Shown: piece after piece, positions 12,309-21,591 of the stretch | Layout: each line of letters begins with the position of its first letter | Numbering within the stretch: position 1 is the stretch's first letter | DNA from: Streptomyces sp. NBC_00490 | Lineage (GTDB): Bacteria; Actinomycetota; Actinomycetes; Streptomycetales; Streptomycetaceae | Length of the DNA: 64,000 bases | Direction of reading: 5' to 3' | Assembly: GCF_036013645.1 (NCBI RefSeq) | Contig: NZ_CP107869.1 | Span: forward strand, 3,224,001-3,288,000 | Notes under the pieces: model-generated | Databases searched by the model: none | What the model was told of the DNA's origin: nothing | The model's input: the letters and a program-made list of their open reading frames with translations, nothing else | Position numbers and translations under genes: made by a program

Positions 12309-13126
12309 CACCGCTCACCTGGCTGTACGTACCGGGCGACCGTCCCCCCGTGGTGGCGAAGGCCCTCGCAGCCGGCGCCGACGTCGTGGTGATCGACCTC
12401 GAGGACGCGGTGGCCCCCGAGCGCAAGGCCTACGCCCGTGACGCCACCGCGGAACTCCTCGCCGAGCCGCAGCCGCTGCCCGTCCACGTCCGGGTCAACG
12501 CCCTGGACGGTCCCCTCGCGGCCGCCGACCTGAAAGCCCTGGCCGCCCTCCCCGGCCTGGCCGGCCTGCGTCTGCCCAAGGTGACCTCCCCGCAGCAGAT
12601 CACCCGCATCGCCGCACAGACGGTCCCCGCCGCGGGCGCCCTCGCCCTGTACGCCCTCCTCGAAACAGCGCTCGGCGTGGAGCGCGCCTACGAGATCGCC
12701 GCCGCCCACCCGTCCCTGCGCGGCATCGCCCTGGGCGAGACGGACCTACGGGCCGACCTGGGCGTACGGGAGGACCCGGGCCTCGACTGGTGCCGCTCCC
12801 GGGTGATCGTGGCGGCCAGAGCGGCGTCCCTGCCTCCCCCACCCCAGTCGGTCCACCCCGACATCCGCGACCTGGAGGGCCTGGCAGCCTCCTGCGCCCA
12901 CGGCCGCACCCTGGGCTTCCTGGGCCGGGCCGCCATCCACCCCCGCCAGCTCCCGGTGATCGAACGGGCCTACCTCCCCACGGCATGGGAGATCGAACAG
13001 GCGGAAACGATCATGAAGGCGGCCGCGGTGGAACGGGGCGCCCAGGCATTGCCCGACGGCCGGTTCATCGACGCGGCGGTGGTGGCGACGGCACAACGCA
13101 CCCTGTCCCTGGCCCACCGGATCTGA
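12305..13126 (+). CDS. CoA ester lyase, HpcH/HpaI–CitE family
   Basis: A 273-residue TIM-barrel lyase of the citrate-lyase-beta-like group (malyl-, citramalyl- or methylmalyl-CoA lyases). WLYVPGDRPPVVAKAL near the N-terminus, VVVIDLEDAVAPERK (metal-ligand Glu/Asp), HVRVNA, LRLPKV, ALLETALGV and GFLGRAAIHPRQ are typical. It ends the seven-gene operon: the start overlaps the CoA-transferase stop (ATGA) and a long hairpin follows. With the CoA-transferase it could split an activated hydroxy-acid. Which acid, and how this relates to the glycohydrolases and kinase upstream, cannot be read from sequence. Confidence 0.9.
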   Translation: MTPLTWLYVPGDRPPVVAKALAAGADVVVIDLEDAVAPERKAYARDATAELLAEPQPLPVHVRVNALDGPLAAADLKALAALPGLAGLRLPKVTSPQQITRIAAQTVPAAGALALYALLETALGVERAYEIAAAHPSLRGIALGETDLRADLGVREDPGLDWCRSRVIVAARAASLPPPPQSVHPDIRDLEGLAASCAHGRTLGFLGRAAIHPRQLPVIERAYLPTAWEIEQAETIMKAAAVERGAQALPDGRFIDAAVVATAQRTLSLAHRI

Positions 13127-13129
13127 TCC

Positions 13130-13183
13130 CGTACGACGAGGAGGGGCGCCCCAGGATCCTGGGGCGCCCCTCCTCGTCGTACG
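13130..13183. terminator. Bidirectional terminator between the ARH operon and lgt
   Basis: A perfect inverted repeat with 27-bp arms meeting at AGGATCCT; the stem runs CGTACGACGAGGAGGGGCGC and its complement. It begins four bases after the CoA lyase stop and ends nine bases before the lgt stop, so it serves converging transcripts. Confidence 0.9.
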
Positions 13184-13191
13184 ACGGATTC

Positions 13192-14148
13192 TCAGGTCTT
13201 CTTCGCGGACTCCGCCTCGTCCTTGACGTCATCCTCGGCGTCGTCGTTCGCCTCTTCCGCGGCCTCGGCGGAGTCGGCGTCCTCGGTCTTGTCCTCAGCC
13301 GCGGTCTCCGCGCCGGGACCGTCCGAACCGTCGGCCTCGGGTTCCACGACCTCTTCCCGGCCCGGCCGCTTCTTCGCCGACACCACGATGTAGACCACCG
13401 CGAGCAGGAACACGACCAGCGCGGTCCAGTTGTTCAGGCGCAGACCCAGGATGTGGTGGGCGTCGTCGACGCGGAGGTACTCGATCCAGAACCGGCCCAC
13501 ACAGTACGAGGCGACGTACAGCGCGAACGCCCGCCCGTGTCCGAGCTTGAAGCGGCGGTCGGCCCAGATCACCAGGACGGCGACGCCGATGCACCACAGG
13601 GACTCGTACAAGAAGGTCGGGTGGTAGTAGCCCGGCACCCGGCCGTCCGTCGAGGACGTGATGTGCAGGGCCCACGGAAGGTCCGTCTCCCGCCCGTACA
13701 GCTCCTGGTTGAACCAGTTGCCCCAGCGGCCGATCGCCTGGGCGAGGGCGATACCGGGGGCGATGGCGTCGGCGTAGGCCGGCAGCGGGATGCCCCGGCG
13801 GCGGCAGCCGATCCAGGCGCCCAGGGCACCGAGCGCGATCGCGCCCCAGATGCCGAGACCGCCCTCCCAGATCTTGAAGGAGTCCACCCAGTCGCGGCCC
13901 TCGCTGAAGTACAGCTCGTAGTCCGTGATCACGTGGTAGAGCCGGCCGCCGAGCAGACCGAACGGCACGGCCCAGACGGAGATGTCGGCCACCGTGCCGA
14001 CCCGTCCGCCCCGGGCGATCCAGCGCTTGTTGCCGAGCCAGACTGCGACGAAGACACCGATGATGATGCAGAACGCGTAGCCGCGCAGCGGAATGGGGCC
14101 GAGCTCGTAAACCCCGTGCGACGGGCTGGGAATGTAGGCAAGTTCCAT
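13192..14148 (-). CDS. lgt: Prolipoprotein diacylglyceryl transferase
   Basis: Lgt transfers diacylglycerol from phosphatidylglycerol to the lipobox Cys, the first step of lipoprotein maturation in the membrane; lspA at 54699 supplies the next step. The 318-residue protein has about seven transmembrane helices, GGRLYHVITDY and the Lgt signature AQAIGRWGNWFNQELYG. A long acidic, Ala/Glu-rich cytoplasmic tail (about residues 265–318, ending ESAKKT) is usual in actinobacteria. The start was set at MELAYIPSPS, matching family N-termini; a GTG at 14184 would add 12 residues. It follows the DsbA-like gene on the same strand, about 80 bases downstream. Confidence 0.95.
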   Translation of the reverse strand: MELAYIPSPSHGVYELGPIPLRGYAFCIIIGVFVAVWLGNKRWIARGGRVGTVADISVWAVPFGLLGGRLYHVITDYELYFSEGRDWVDSFKIWEGGLGIWGAIALGALGAWIGCRRRGIPLPAYADAIAPGIALAQAIGRWGNWFNQELYGRETDLPWALHITSSTDGRVPGYYHPTFLYESLWCIGVAVLVIWADRRFKLGHGRAFALYVASYCVGRFWIEYLRVDDAHHILGLRLNNWTALVVFLLAVVYIVVSAKKRPGREEVVEPEADGSDGPGAETAAEDKTEDADSAEAAEEANDDAEDDVKDEAESAKKT

Positions 14149-14231
14149 GGCAGGTCCGACGCTACCGTGCCGGGCGCCGCCCACGGCGGGCAGCCCGGCT
14201 ACGGGTCCATAACGGGAGGGCCGGAAGACCC

Positions 14232-15011
14232 CTACCCCTTGTTCGCCTCCAGCACCTGCTTCTTCAGCTTCGCCGGGGTCATGGTCTGGTCCTGATAGAT
14301 GTTCTTGCCGTCGAGGAGGACGGTCGGGGTGCCGGAGAACCCGCCGTTGCTGAAGGCCGCCGCGGACTTGGTGACCCAGGTGTCGTGGGTACCGTCCTCG
14401 ACACAGGTGCGGAACGTGGTCGTGTCCAGGCCGTCGACCTTCTTCGCCAGCTCGATGAGCTTGCTGTCCTTGGCGAAGGCGTCGTCGGTCTCCTGCGGCT
14501 GGTTCTCGTACAGCACGTCGTGGTAGGCGGTGAACTTGCCCGCGTCCTGGGCGCAGGCCGCCGCGTTGGCCGCCTTGCGGGAGCCGGAGCCGCCCATGTT
14601 GCCGTCGATGATCGTCGCGAGGTGGTACTGCACCTTCAGCTCGCCGGAGCCCGTCAGCTCATGGATCGTCGAGCGGTAGGCGTCCTCGAAGGACTTGCAG
14701 GCCGGGCAGCGGAAGTCCTCCCAGATCGTGAGCGTGGACTTGGCATCCGCCTTTCCGACCGGAATGGCGAGGTTGTCGTCGCCGTTGGCCCCCGAGGGCG
14801 CCACGACCGGTCCGTCCGCGGAGTCACCGGTGTCGTCCTTGCCCGCGTTGGCGGCGACCACTCCGATCACCGCCGCGAGGCCCAGGACACAGACCACGCT
14901 GGCACCCACGATCAGCGTCCGCCGTCGCTTCTCCGCGGTCTTCTGCTTCTCTCGCTCGACCGCCAGCCGCTCGCGGGCGGTGCGCTTTCCCTCACGGTTC
15001 TTCTCGCTCAC
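14232..15011 (-). CDS. Membrane-anchored DsbA-like thioredoxin-fold protein (CPAC)
   Basis: A 259-residue protein with a strongly basic cytoplasmic N-terminus (residues 1–31), one transmembrane helix (about 32–54), a linker rich in Gly/Ser/Asp, and an extracytoplasmic thioredoxin fold with FRCPACKSFED (CPAC at 102–105) and the cis-Pro region GFSGTPTVLLDG. It should oxidise or isomerise disulfides of exported proteins. It lies between trpA and lgt on the same strand, with a hairpin between it and trpA. A second protein of the same build is encoded at 45177. Redox partner and substrates are unknown. Confidence 0.88.
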   Translation of the reverse strand: MSEKNREGKRTARERLAVEREKQKTAEKRRRTLIVGASVVCVLGLAAVIGVVAANAGKDDTGDSADGPVVAPSGANGDDNLAIPVGKADAKSTLTIWEDFRCPACKSFEDAYRSTIHELTGSGELKVQYHLATIIDGNMGGSGSRKAANAAACAQDAGKFTAYHDVLYENQPQETDDAFAKDSKLIELAKKVDGLDTTTFRTCVEDGTHDTWVTKSAAAFSNGGFSGTPTVLLDGKNIYQDQTMTPAKLKKQVLEANKG

Positions 15012-15024
15012 ACCCGCAGAACGA

Positions 15025-15053
15025 ACCGGGGAGGCGCACCGCGCCTCCCCGGT
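15025..15053 (-). terminator. Terminator after trpA
   Basis: ACCGGGGAGGCGC, three loop bases, GCGCCTCCCCGGT: a perfect 13-bp stem about 70 bases past the trpA stop and 13 bases before the DsbA-like start. It should end most trp transcripts. Confidence 0.8.
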
Positions 15054-15120
15054 CCCAGGTCCACCCGTTCGAGTGACCTGTACGACATGTCCCGACTACG
15101 GCCGGGATCCACGAGCGGTT

Positions 15121-15939
15121 CTACGCCTGCCCGCGTACGCCCTTCGCCAGCTCACCGGCGAGCTCGCGGACGGCCTCGACGCCGGCCTTGTCGTCCGGCG
15201 CGTCCAGCATCCGCTTCACGAACGCCGAGCCGACGATCACCCCGTCCGCGAAGCCGGCCACCTCGGCGGCCTGTGCGGCGTCGGAGACCCCGAGCCCGAC
15301 ACAGACGGCCAGGTCGCTGCCGGTGGCACGGATGCGCTCGACCAGCTCCTGCGCCTGCGCGCCCACCGACGCACGGGTGCCGGTGACGCCCATGAGCGAG
15401 GCGGCGTACACGAACCCGCTGCCCGCCGCGGTGATCTCGGCGAGCCGCGCGTCCTTGCTGCTGGGCGCGACCACGAAGACCGTGGCGAGCCCGTGCTTCT
15501 GCGCGTGCTCCCTCCACAGCGCCGACTCCTGCACGGGCAGGTCGGGCAGGATGCACCCGGCCCCACCCGCCTCGGCGAGCTCGGCGGTGAAGCGCTCGAC
15601 GCCGTAGCGGTCGATCGGGTTCCAGTACGTCATCACGAGCACCGGCTTCCCGGTCGCCTCGTAGGCCTCGCGCACGGTCCGCATGACGTCGGCGATCTTG
15701 ACGCCGCCGCGCAGGGCGATGTCGTCGGCGGTCTGGATGACCGGGCCGTCCAGGACGGGGTCGCTGTGCGGCAGACCCACCTCGACGACATCGGCACCGC
15801 CGTCGAAGGCCGCCTTGACCGCCTCGATGCCGCCGTCCACGGTCGGGAACCCGGCCGGGAGGTAGGCGATGAGGGCGGAGCGCCCCTCGGCCTTGGCACC
15901 GGCGAGGGTGTCGGTCAGCAGCTGGATGTTCCCGCTCAC
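15121..15939 (-). CDS. trpA: Tryptophan synthase alpha chain
   Basis: Splits indole-3-glycerol phosphate to indole and glyceraldehyde-3-phosphate; indole passes to TrpB. 272 residues, the normal length. The catalytic pair is visible as Glu53 and Asp64 in [15 protein letters not shown], and phosphate-binding loops include [13 protein letters not shown] and [10 protein letters not shown]. The start ATG overlaps the trpB stop (positions 15936–15939), the usual coupling that gives equal amounts of the two subunits. Confidence 0.98.
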   Translation of the reverse strand: MSGNIQLLTDTLAGAKAEGRSALIAYLPAGFPTVDGGIEAVKAAFDGGADVVEVGLPHSDPVLDGPVIQTADDIALRGGVKIADVMRTVREAYEATGKPVLVMTYWNPIDRYGVERFTAELAEAGGAGCILPDLPVQESALWREHAQKHGLATVFVVAPSSKDARLAEITAAGSGFVYAASLMGVTGTRASVGAQAQELVERIRATGSDLAVCVGLGVSDAAQAAEVAGFADGVIVGSAFVKRMLDAPDDKAGVEAVRELAGELAKGVRGQA

Positions 15940-17219
15940 TTGGCGTCCCCCTCGATCTCGGCGGTGTCGGCGGCGTTCGCCGCGACCTCGGCGTCGGTGT
16001 CGTACAGGCCGAAGTAGCGCGCGGCCGTGTCCATGTCCTTGTCGCCGCGCCCGGACAGGTTGACGATGATCAGCCCGTCCTTGCCCAGCTCCTTGCCGAC
16101 CTCCAGGGCGCCGGCCAGCGCGTGGGCGCTCTCGATGGCCGGGATGATGCCCTCGGTGCGCGACAGCAGGCGCAGGGCCTGCATCGCCGCGTCGTCGGTG
16201 ACCGCGCGGTACTCGCCGCGGCCGCTGTCCTTGAGGTAGGAGTGCTCGGGGCCGATGCCCGGGTAGTCCAGACCGGCCGAGATCGAGTACGGCTCGGTGA
16301 TCTGGCCCTCCTCGTCCTGGAGGACGTAGGAGCGCGAACCGTGCAGGATGCCGGGCTCGCCCGCGGTCAGGGTCGCCGCGTGCTCGCCGGTCTCCACGCC
16401 GTGCCCGGCGGGCTCGCAGCCGATGAGGCGTACGTCCGCGTCCGGGATGAAGGCGTGGAAGAGCCCGATGGCGTTGGAGCCGCCGCCGACGCAGGCGACG
16501 GCCGCGTCGGGGAGCCGGCCGGCCCGCTCCAGGATCTGACGGCGGGCCTCGACGCCGATGACCCGGTGGAAGTCACGGACCATGGCCGGGAAGGGGTGCG
16601 GTCCCGCGACCGTGCCGAAGAGGTAGTGCGTGCGGTCGACGTTGGCGACCCAGTCGCGGAACGCCTCGTTGATCGCGTCCTTGAGGGTGCGCGATCCCGA
16701 CTTCACGGCGATGACCTCGGCGCCGAGCATGCGCATCCGGGCCACGTTGAGGGCCTGGCGCTGGGTGTCGATCTCACCCATGTAGATCGTGCACTCGAGG
16801 CCGAACAGGGCGCAGGCCGTCGCCGTCGCCACGCCGTGCTGACCGGCGCCGGTCTCGGCGATGACCCGGGTCTTGCCCATGCGCTTGGTGAGCAGGGCCT
16901 GGCCGAGCACGTTGTTGATCTTGTGCGAGCCGGTGTGGTTGAGGTCTTCCCGCTTCAGGAAGATCCGTGCGCCACCCGCCTCCGCGGCGAAACGGGGGAC
17001 CTCGGTCAGCGACGACGGGCGGCCCGTGTAGTTGAGCAGCAGGTCGTCGAGTTCGCGGGCGAACTCGGGGTCGTGCTTGGCCTTGTCGTACTCGACGGCG
17101 ACCTCGTCCACAGCGGCGACGAGGGCCTCCGGGATGAACTTGCCGCCGAACGCGCCGAAGTAGCCTTCGGCGCTGGGGACCTGACCCTCGGGGTCGGGGA
17201 TGAAGAACTCGCTGGGCAT
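15936..17219 (-). CDS. trpB: Tryptophan synthase beta chain
   Basis: PLP enzyme that condenses indole with serine to tryptophan. 427 residues. The PLP lysine is Lys100 in [10 protein letters not shown], the phosphate-binding glycine loop is [12 protein letters not shown], and GRGDKDMDT near the end is typical of TrpB. The N-terminal extension ([15 protein letters not shown]) is usual for actinobacteria. GTGAGG precedes the ATG at 17219. It lies downstream of trpM and upstream of trpA. Confidence 0.98.
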   Translation of the reverse strand: MPSEFFIPDPEGQVPSAEGYFGAFGGKFIPEALVAAVDEVAVEYDKAKHDPEFARELDDLLLNYTGRPSSLTEVPRFAAEAGGARIFLKREDLNHTGSHKINNVLGQALLTKRMGKTRVIAETGAGQHGVATATACALFGLECTIYMGEIDTQRQALNVARMRMLGAEVIAVKSGSRTLKDAINEAFRDWVANVDRTHYLFGTVAGPHPFPAMVRDFHRVIGVEARRQILERAGRLPDAAVACVGGGSNAIGLFHAFIPDADVRLIGCEPAGHGVETGEHAATLTAGEPGILHGSRSYVLQDEEGQITEPYSISAGLDYPGIGPEHSYLKDSGRGEYRAVTDDAAMQALRLLSRTEGIIPAIESAHALAGALEVGKELGKDGLIIVNLSGRGDKDMDTAARYFGLYDTDAEVAANAADTAEIEGDAK

Positions 17220-17297
17220 GCGGAAACCTCACGGTGAGTGCGTGAAAAGGACACTATTCGCCGTGGGGGCGGGGATGTGTTCGTTGGCAGCGGGCCG

Positions 17298-17495
17298 TTA
17301 GTGGCTGGTCGCGCAGTTCCCCGCGCCCCTGAAGGGGCGCTGCCATCGCCGTCCGTTTACTTGCCCGGGTTCGTCTCCGATGACGTAACGCACACGCCTG
17401 CCGTGCACCCTGCGTGCGGGCGCGCGGCAGCCACGGGGGCGGCAGCCGCGCGCGAGGCGGGCGTACCTGTCCGTGGCTGTCATGGTGAGCGTCAT
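17298..17495 (-). CDS. trpM: Small Trp-operon protein TrpM (TrpX)
   Basis: A 65-residue basic protein between trpC and trpB; the S. coelicolor gene at this place is called trpX/trpM and influences tryptophan synthesis and differentiation. The core is ARGCRPRGCRAPARRVHGRR then VRYVIGDEPGQVNGR. The last 14 or so residues (QRPFRGAGNCATSH) are encoded by an extragenic repeat. Start choice is uncertain: ATG at 17495 (used here) or 17483; neither has a clear Shine-Dalgarno. It starts 22 bases after the trpC stop. No catalytic motif is visible. Confidence 0.7.
   Translation of the reverse strand: MTLTMTATDRYARLARGCRPRGCRAPARRVHGRRVRYVIGDEPGQVNGRRWQRPFRGAGNCATSH
17302..17342. repeat. Streptomycete extragenic repeat overlapping the 3' end of trpM
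   Basis: TGGCTGGTCGCGCAGTTCCC then CGCGCCCCTGAAGGGGCGCTG: a short element seen between genes in many Streptomyces genomes, with a CGCCCCTTCAGGGGCG hairpin. A partial relative, reading GGGGCGCGGGGAACCACGCG, lies at 19330. The hairpin lies in the last codons of trpM. Confidence 0.65.
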
Positions 17496-17517
17496 CGTCG
17501 GCAAGCCTATCGAATGA

Positions 17518-18327
17518 TCAGCTGCGTCCGTGCCGCAATGCCGGGTGTTCGCCCGCCGCGACCAGGTCCGAGACCGCGGACTTCGGGTCCTTGCCGGTGA
17601 CCAGGGACTCGCCGACCAGGACCGCGTCGGCGCCGGCGTTGGCGTAGGCGATGAGGTCGTGGGGGCCGCGGACGCCGGACTCGGCGATCTTGACGATGTG
17701 GTCCGGGATCTCGGGGGCGACGCGCTCGAAGGTGCCGCGGTCGACCTCGAGGGTCTTGAGGTTGCGGGCGTTGACGCCGATGACCTTGGCGCCCGCGTCC
17801 ACCGCGCGCTCGACCTCGTCCTCGTCGTGGACCTCGACGATCGGGGTGAGTCCGATGGACACCGCGCGCTCGATCAGGGACTCCAGGGCGGGCTGGTCGA
17901 GGGCCGCCACGATCAGCAGGGCGAGGTCGGCGCCGTACGCGCGGGCCTCCCACAGCTGGTACGACGTGACGATGAAGTCCTTGCGCAGGACCGGGATGTC
18001 CACGCGCGCGCGGACGGCCTCGAGGTCGGCCAGCGAGCCGCCGAAGCGGCGCTGTTCGGTGAGGACGGAGATGACGGCCGCGCCGCCCGCCTCGTAGTCC
18101 GCGGCGAGCCCGGCCGGGTCGGCGATCGCGGCCAGCGCGCCCTTGGAGGGGCTGGAGCGCTTGACCTCGCAGATGACCTTGACGCCGTCGCCGCGCAGTG
18201 CGGCCACGCCGTCCTTGGCCGCGGAAGCCTTCGCCGCGCGCTCCTTGAGCTCGTCGAGGCTGACGCGCGCCTGCCGCTCCGCGAGGTCGGCACGGACTCC
18301 GTCGATGATCTCGTCGAGCACACTCAC
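17518..18327 (-). CDS. trpC: Indole-3-glycerol phosphate synthase
   Basis: Converts CdRP to indole-3-glycerol phosphate. 269-residue TIM barrel with [12 protein letters not shown] (catalytic Glu/Lys), [18 protein letters not shown] strand (here [14 protein letters not shown]), [14 protein letters not shown] and [11 protein letters not shown]. The GTG start at 18327 has GAAGGGGG six bases before it; an in-frame ATG further upstream at 18423 would add a non-conserved leader. It opens the trpC–trpM–trpB–trpA group. The PRA isomerase step (TrpF) has no gene here and is expected from PriA at 25846. Confidence 0.97.
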   Translation of the reverse strand: MSVLDEIIDGVRADLAERQARVSLDELKERAAKASAAKDGVAALRGDGVKVICEVKRSSPSKGALAAIADPAGLAADYEAGGAAVISVLTEQRRFGGSLADLEAVRARVDIPVLRKDFIVTSYQLWEARAYGADLALLIVAALDQPALESLIERAVSIGLTPIVEVHDEDEVERAVDAGAKVIGVNARNLKTLEVDRGTFERVAPEIPDHIVKIAESGVRGPHDLIAYANAGADAVLVGESLVTGKDPKSAVSDLVAAGEHPALRHGRS

Positions 18328-18465
18328 GCGAGCGGCCCCCTTCCAGACGGTTGACAGTTCCAGCGACCAGAGAAAAGAGGTGGTCACTGCGATGGTATCC
18401 GGAGGAAGGCGTAGGCCTCGCATCCGGTTGACGCCGGTCCCACTACCTGGACGTTCGCCAATTGA

Positions 18466-18906
18466 TCAAGGGTGCAGCCAGCCACCGAACGGCAGGTTCC
18501 GGACAACCGTGAAGACCAGCAGCAATGCGCCGACGGCCCACAGGTGCACGGGCCCGAGATCGAGCCGCAGCGGTCGCCCGCGCGCGGCACGGACCACCCA
18601 GACGGTCCACAGCACGGCGAAGCCCAGATAGCCGAGCACGGCGGGCGCGTTGGCCTGGAGCGCGGTCAAAAAGTCCCCGTGGGCGAACGCGTGCGCGCTG
18701 CGCAGTCCCCCGCAGCCGGGGCAGTACAGGCCCGTCAGCCGCAGCAGCGGACAGACGGGGTAGTGGCCCGGCTCGTTGGGGTCCACGGCGGCGACGTACG
18801 CGAAGGCCCCCGCGACGGCCGCGAGGACCCCCGCGGGCACGGCCAGCCGTCCCGCCCTCGCCGCGTACGGCGTCACCCTGTGGCTGTCGGCGTTCACGCC
18901 TCGCAT
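18466..18906 (-). CDS. DUF2752 membrane protein
   Basis: 146 residues with three to four transmembrane helices. The DUF2752 signature is clear: CPLLRLTGLYCPGCGGLRSA, a CPxCG-type motif next to RSAHAFAHGD. Function is unknown. It lies just upstream of trpC on the same strand, 138 bases away. The start ATG at 18906 is followed by a possible GTG start five codons later. The conserved cysteines may bind metal or form a disulfide at the membrane surface. Confidence 0.85.
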   Translation of the reverse strand: MRGVNADSHRVTPYAARAGRLAVPAGVLAAVAGAFAYVAAVDPNEPGHYPVCPLLRLTGLYCPGCGGLRSAHAFAHGDFLTALQANAPAVLGYLGFAVLWTVWVVRAARGRPLRLDLGPVHLWAVGALLLVFTVVRNLPFGGWLHP

Positions 18907-18989
18907 TGTGCCTCGCCCGGGCCCGGACACGCGTGAGGGGCGGCACGGGGCCGCCCCTCGGGACGTCGTACGTGACTGCCGTACGGCTA

Positions 18990-19226
18990 TCAGCTCTCGC
19001 TCTGCGCCGAGGTCACGAGCGGCTTGTGCGCGTCCTTCGGCATGCCCAGACCCATGGCGCTCATGATCCAGCCGATGATGCCGCCGGCGACCACGATCAC
19101 CATGCCCGCCCAGAATCCCAGCGGCTCGGCCAGCACCATGAAGGCGCCCGCGACGCAGAAACCGATGAAGGCGATAGTGACACCGGTCCAGGCGGCCGGG
19201 GTGTGACCGTGGCTGCTGCCCGCCAT
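18990..19226 (-). CDS. Small HGxxPAAW-type membrane protein
   Basis: 78 residues: a short polar head with SSHGHTPAAWTGV, two transmembrane helices (about 18–38 and 42–62), and a polar tail. The HGxxPAAW motif is typical of a small streptomycete/actinobacterial family found in trp regions. No biochemical role is known to me. The Shine-Dalgarno is GAGGAG before the ATG at 19226. Confidence 0.8.
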   Translation of the reverse strand: MAGSSHGHTPAAWTGVTIAFIGFCVAGAFMVLAEPLGFWAGMVIVVAGGIIGWIMSAMGLGMPKDAHKPLVTSAQSES

Positions 19227-19327
19227 GACTTGCTCCTCGTTGCTGTAAACGTGTCTGAGCCGGACGCTCAGGGCCATTGTTCCGCACGCACGCGTGCGAA
19301 GTGATCGGGGGTGGTCCAACCAACCTA

Positions 19328-19365
19328 AGGGGCGCGGGGAACCACGCGACAAGCCACGACGGCAC
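19328..19365. repeat. Partial extragenic repeat in the gap before the HGxxPAAW gene
   Basis: GGGGCGCGGGGAACCACGCGACAAGCCACGACGG-type sequence, related to the element at 17302. It lies in the 182-base gap between two membrane-protein genes, which otherwise shows nothing I can assign. Confidence 0.45.
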
Positions 19366-19408
19366 CGCGGCCTCCTGACGGCCGAACGCGGCACCTCCCG
19401 GGGAGCGC

Positions 19409-20041
19409 CTACGCGCCCGTGGGGTCTTCCCCTCGGTCCAGGGCCTTCCACATCTCCTCGGGCCGGTCGGGGTCGGCCGCCTTCGGCCTGCGAACCGGAC
19501 GCGGTGCACCACTGCGCTCGTACCGACCGGACATCGCGGGCCACAGCCGCCCGTACCGCAGCGCGAGCAACCCGGCCAGCAGAATCAGCGCCCCGCCGGC
19601 GGCGGCGACATACGGCCAGGCGGTATGGCTCAGTGCGTCGACCGTCGCGGACGCGTCGCCGGAGGCCTTCGCGGCCTGCTCGTCGAGCGCGGACGAGTCG
19701 TCGACACCGAGGAGCGCCGCCGCGATGATCCCGGCGCCGGAGAGCGCGAGCAGCGCGGCGACCGCGAAACGGCCGGCCTTGCGGACGGCGAAGACGGCGA
19801 CGAGCGCGGCGAGGCCCACTATGGCGAGGGCCGCGGGCACGCCCGTGACGTCGCTGCCCTTGGCGGTCAGCGGGAAGTCGCCGCCGGCGACGGTCGCGGT
19901 GCCCTCCGACCACTGCTGACGGGTCGCGAGCAGCGCCACGGCCGCGCCGAGCGCGCCGGAGAGGAGGGCTACGGCGAGGCTGAGCCGGCCGGCCCTGGCG
20001 GGTCCGGCGGCTTCGGAACGGGGGGGAGGAACAGCAGTCAC
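19409..20041 (-). CDS. Trp-region associated membrane protein (TIGR02234 type)
   Basis: 210 residues with four predicted transmembrane helices (about 20–40, 68–88, 94–114, 143–163) and a basic cytosolic tail ending EMWKALDRGEDPTGA. It matches the actinobacterial family found beside trpE and trpC, with WSEGTATVAGGDFPLTAKGS in the first extracellular loop. The role is unknown; suggestions of a link to tryptophan synthesis rest on gene order. It starts 60 bases after the trpE stop on the same strand. Confidence 0.85.
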   Translation of the reverse strand: MTAVPPPRSEAAGPARAGRLSLAVALLSGALGAAVALLATRQQWSEGTATVAGGDFPLTAKGSDVTGVPAALAIVGLAALVAVFAVRKAGRFAVAALLALSGAGIIAAALLGVDDSSALDEQAAKASGDASATVDALSHTAWPYVAAAGGALILLAGLLALRYGRLWPAMSGRYERSGAPRPVRRPKAADPDRPEEMWKALDRGEDPTGA

Positions 20042-20101
20042 TGGTCCACTATCGCCCGAACCCCGGGCGAAGTGTCACCCGGGGTTCGTATGAGAAGCGC
20101 C

Positions 20102-21580
20102 CTATTGCCCGAGTCGGTTCGCCGTGTGCACCGCGCGCAGCACCGCGGCCGCCTTGTTCCGGCACTCCTGGTCCTCGGCGACCGGGTCGGAGTCGGCGAC
20201 GATTCCGGCGCCGGCCTGGACGTAGGCCGTGCCGTCGCGGAGGAGGGCCGTGCGGATGGCGATGGCCGTGTCGGAGTCGCCCGCGAAGTCGAGGTAGCCG
20301 ACGCAGCCGCCGTACAGTCCGCGCCGGGACGGTTCGAGTTCGTCGATGATCTGCATCGCGCGCGGCTTGGGGGCGCCGGAGAGGGTGCCCGCCGGGAAGC
20401 ATGCCGTCAGGACGTCGAAGGCGGTGCGGCCCGGGGCGACCTTGCCGGTCACCGTCGAGACGATGTGCATCACGTGCGAGTACCGCTCGATGGACATGAA
20501 GTCCACGACTTCCACGGAGCCCGGTTCGCAGACCCGCCCCAGGTCGTTGCGGCCCAGGTCGACCAGCATCAGGTGCTCGGCGCGTTCCTTGGGGTCGGCG
20601 AGCAGTTCGTCGGCGAGAGCCTGGTCCTCCTGCGGGGTGGCTCCGCGCCACCGGGTGCCGGCGATGGGGTGGACCATGGCCCGCCCGTCCTCGACCTTCA
20701 CGAGGGCTTCGGGGGACGAGCCGACGACGTCGAAGCCGTCGAAGCGGAACAGGTACATGTACGGGGAGGGGTTGGTGGCCCTCAGGACCCGGTACACGTC
20801 CAACGCGCTTGCCGTGCAGGGTGTTTCGAAGCGCTGCGAGGGGACGACCTGGAAGGCCTCGCCCGCGCGGATGCGCTCCTTGATGTCCTCGACGGCCTCG
20901 CGGAAGTCCTCGCCGCCCCACAGGGCGGTGTACTCGGGGAGTTCGGAGGGCGGGAGGACGGCGGGCGGCTGGGCCACCGGGCGGGTCAGGTCCGCCTGCA
21001 TGGCGTCCAGGCGGGCCACGGCGTCCGTGTAGGCCTCGTCGACGCCGGTGTCGAGGTCGTTGTGGTTGATCGCGTTGGCGATCAGCAGGACCGAGCCCTC
21101 CCAGTGGTCCATCACCGCGAGGTCGCTGGTGAGGAGCATGGTCAGCTCGGGCAGCTGGAGGTCGTCGCGCTCGCCGGGGCCGATCTTCTCCAGGCGGCGC
21201 ACGATGTCGTAGCCGAGGTAGCCGACCATGCCGCCGGTGAAGGGCGGCATGCCGTCCTGGTGGGGGGTGTGCAGGGCCTCGATGGTGGCGCGCAGGGCGG
21301 CGAGGGGGTCGCCGTCGACGGGGACGCCGACGGGCGGGGCGCCGAGCCAGTGGGCCTGGCCGTCCCTGGAGGTGAGGGTCGCGGCGGAGCGCACGCCCAC
21401 GAACGAGTAGCGGGACCAGGAGCGGCCGTTCTCCGCGGACTCCAGCAGGAAGGTGCCGGGGCGCTCGGCGGCGAGCTTACGGTAGAGGGCGACCGGGGTG
21501 TCGCCGTCGGCGAGGAGCTTGCGCGTGACCGGGATGACGCGCCGGTCGGTGGCGAGCTTGCGGAAGGTCTCGAGGTCCAT
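20102..21580 (-). CDS. trpE: Anthranilate synthase component I
   Basis: Makes anthranilate from chorismate with ammonia supplied by a TrpG subunit. 492 residues, without a fused TrpG domain. The Trp-inhibition element [18 protein letters not shown] is near residue 45, and the chorismate-binding domain has [31 protein letters not shown] and [12 protein letters not shown]. The ATG at 21580 lies 11 bases after the hisI stop, so it is cotranscribed with hisI. I looked for a Trp-rich leader peptide in front and there is no space for one. Confidence 0.97.
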   Translation of the reverse strand: MDLETFRKLATDRRVIPVTRKLLADGDTPVALYRKLAAERPGTFLLESAENGRSWSRYSFVGVRSAATLTSRDGQAHWLGAPPVGVPVDGDPLAALRATIEALHTPHQDGMPPFTGGMVGYLGYDIVRRLEKIGPGERDDLQLPELTMLLTSDLAVMDHWEGSVLLIANAINHNDLDTGVDEAYTDAVARLDAMQADLTRPVAQPPAVLPPSELPEYTALWGGEDFREAVEDIKERIRAGEAFQVVPSQRFETPCTASALDVYRVLRATNPSPYMYLFRFDGFDVVGSSPEALVKVEDGRAMVHPIAGTRWRGATPQEDQALADELLADPKERAEHLMLVDLGRNDLGRVCEPGSVEVVDFMSIERYSHVMHIVSTVTGKVAPGRTAFDVLTACFPAGTLSGAPKPRAMQIIDELEPSRRGLYGGCVGYLDFAGDSDTAIAIRTALLRDGTAYVQAGAGIVADSDPVAEDQECRNKAAAVLRAVHTANRLGQ

Positions 21581-21591
21581 GGCGGCTGACC

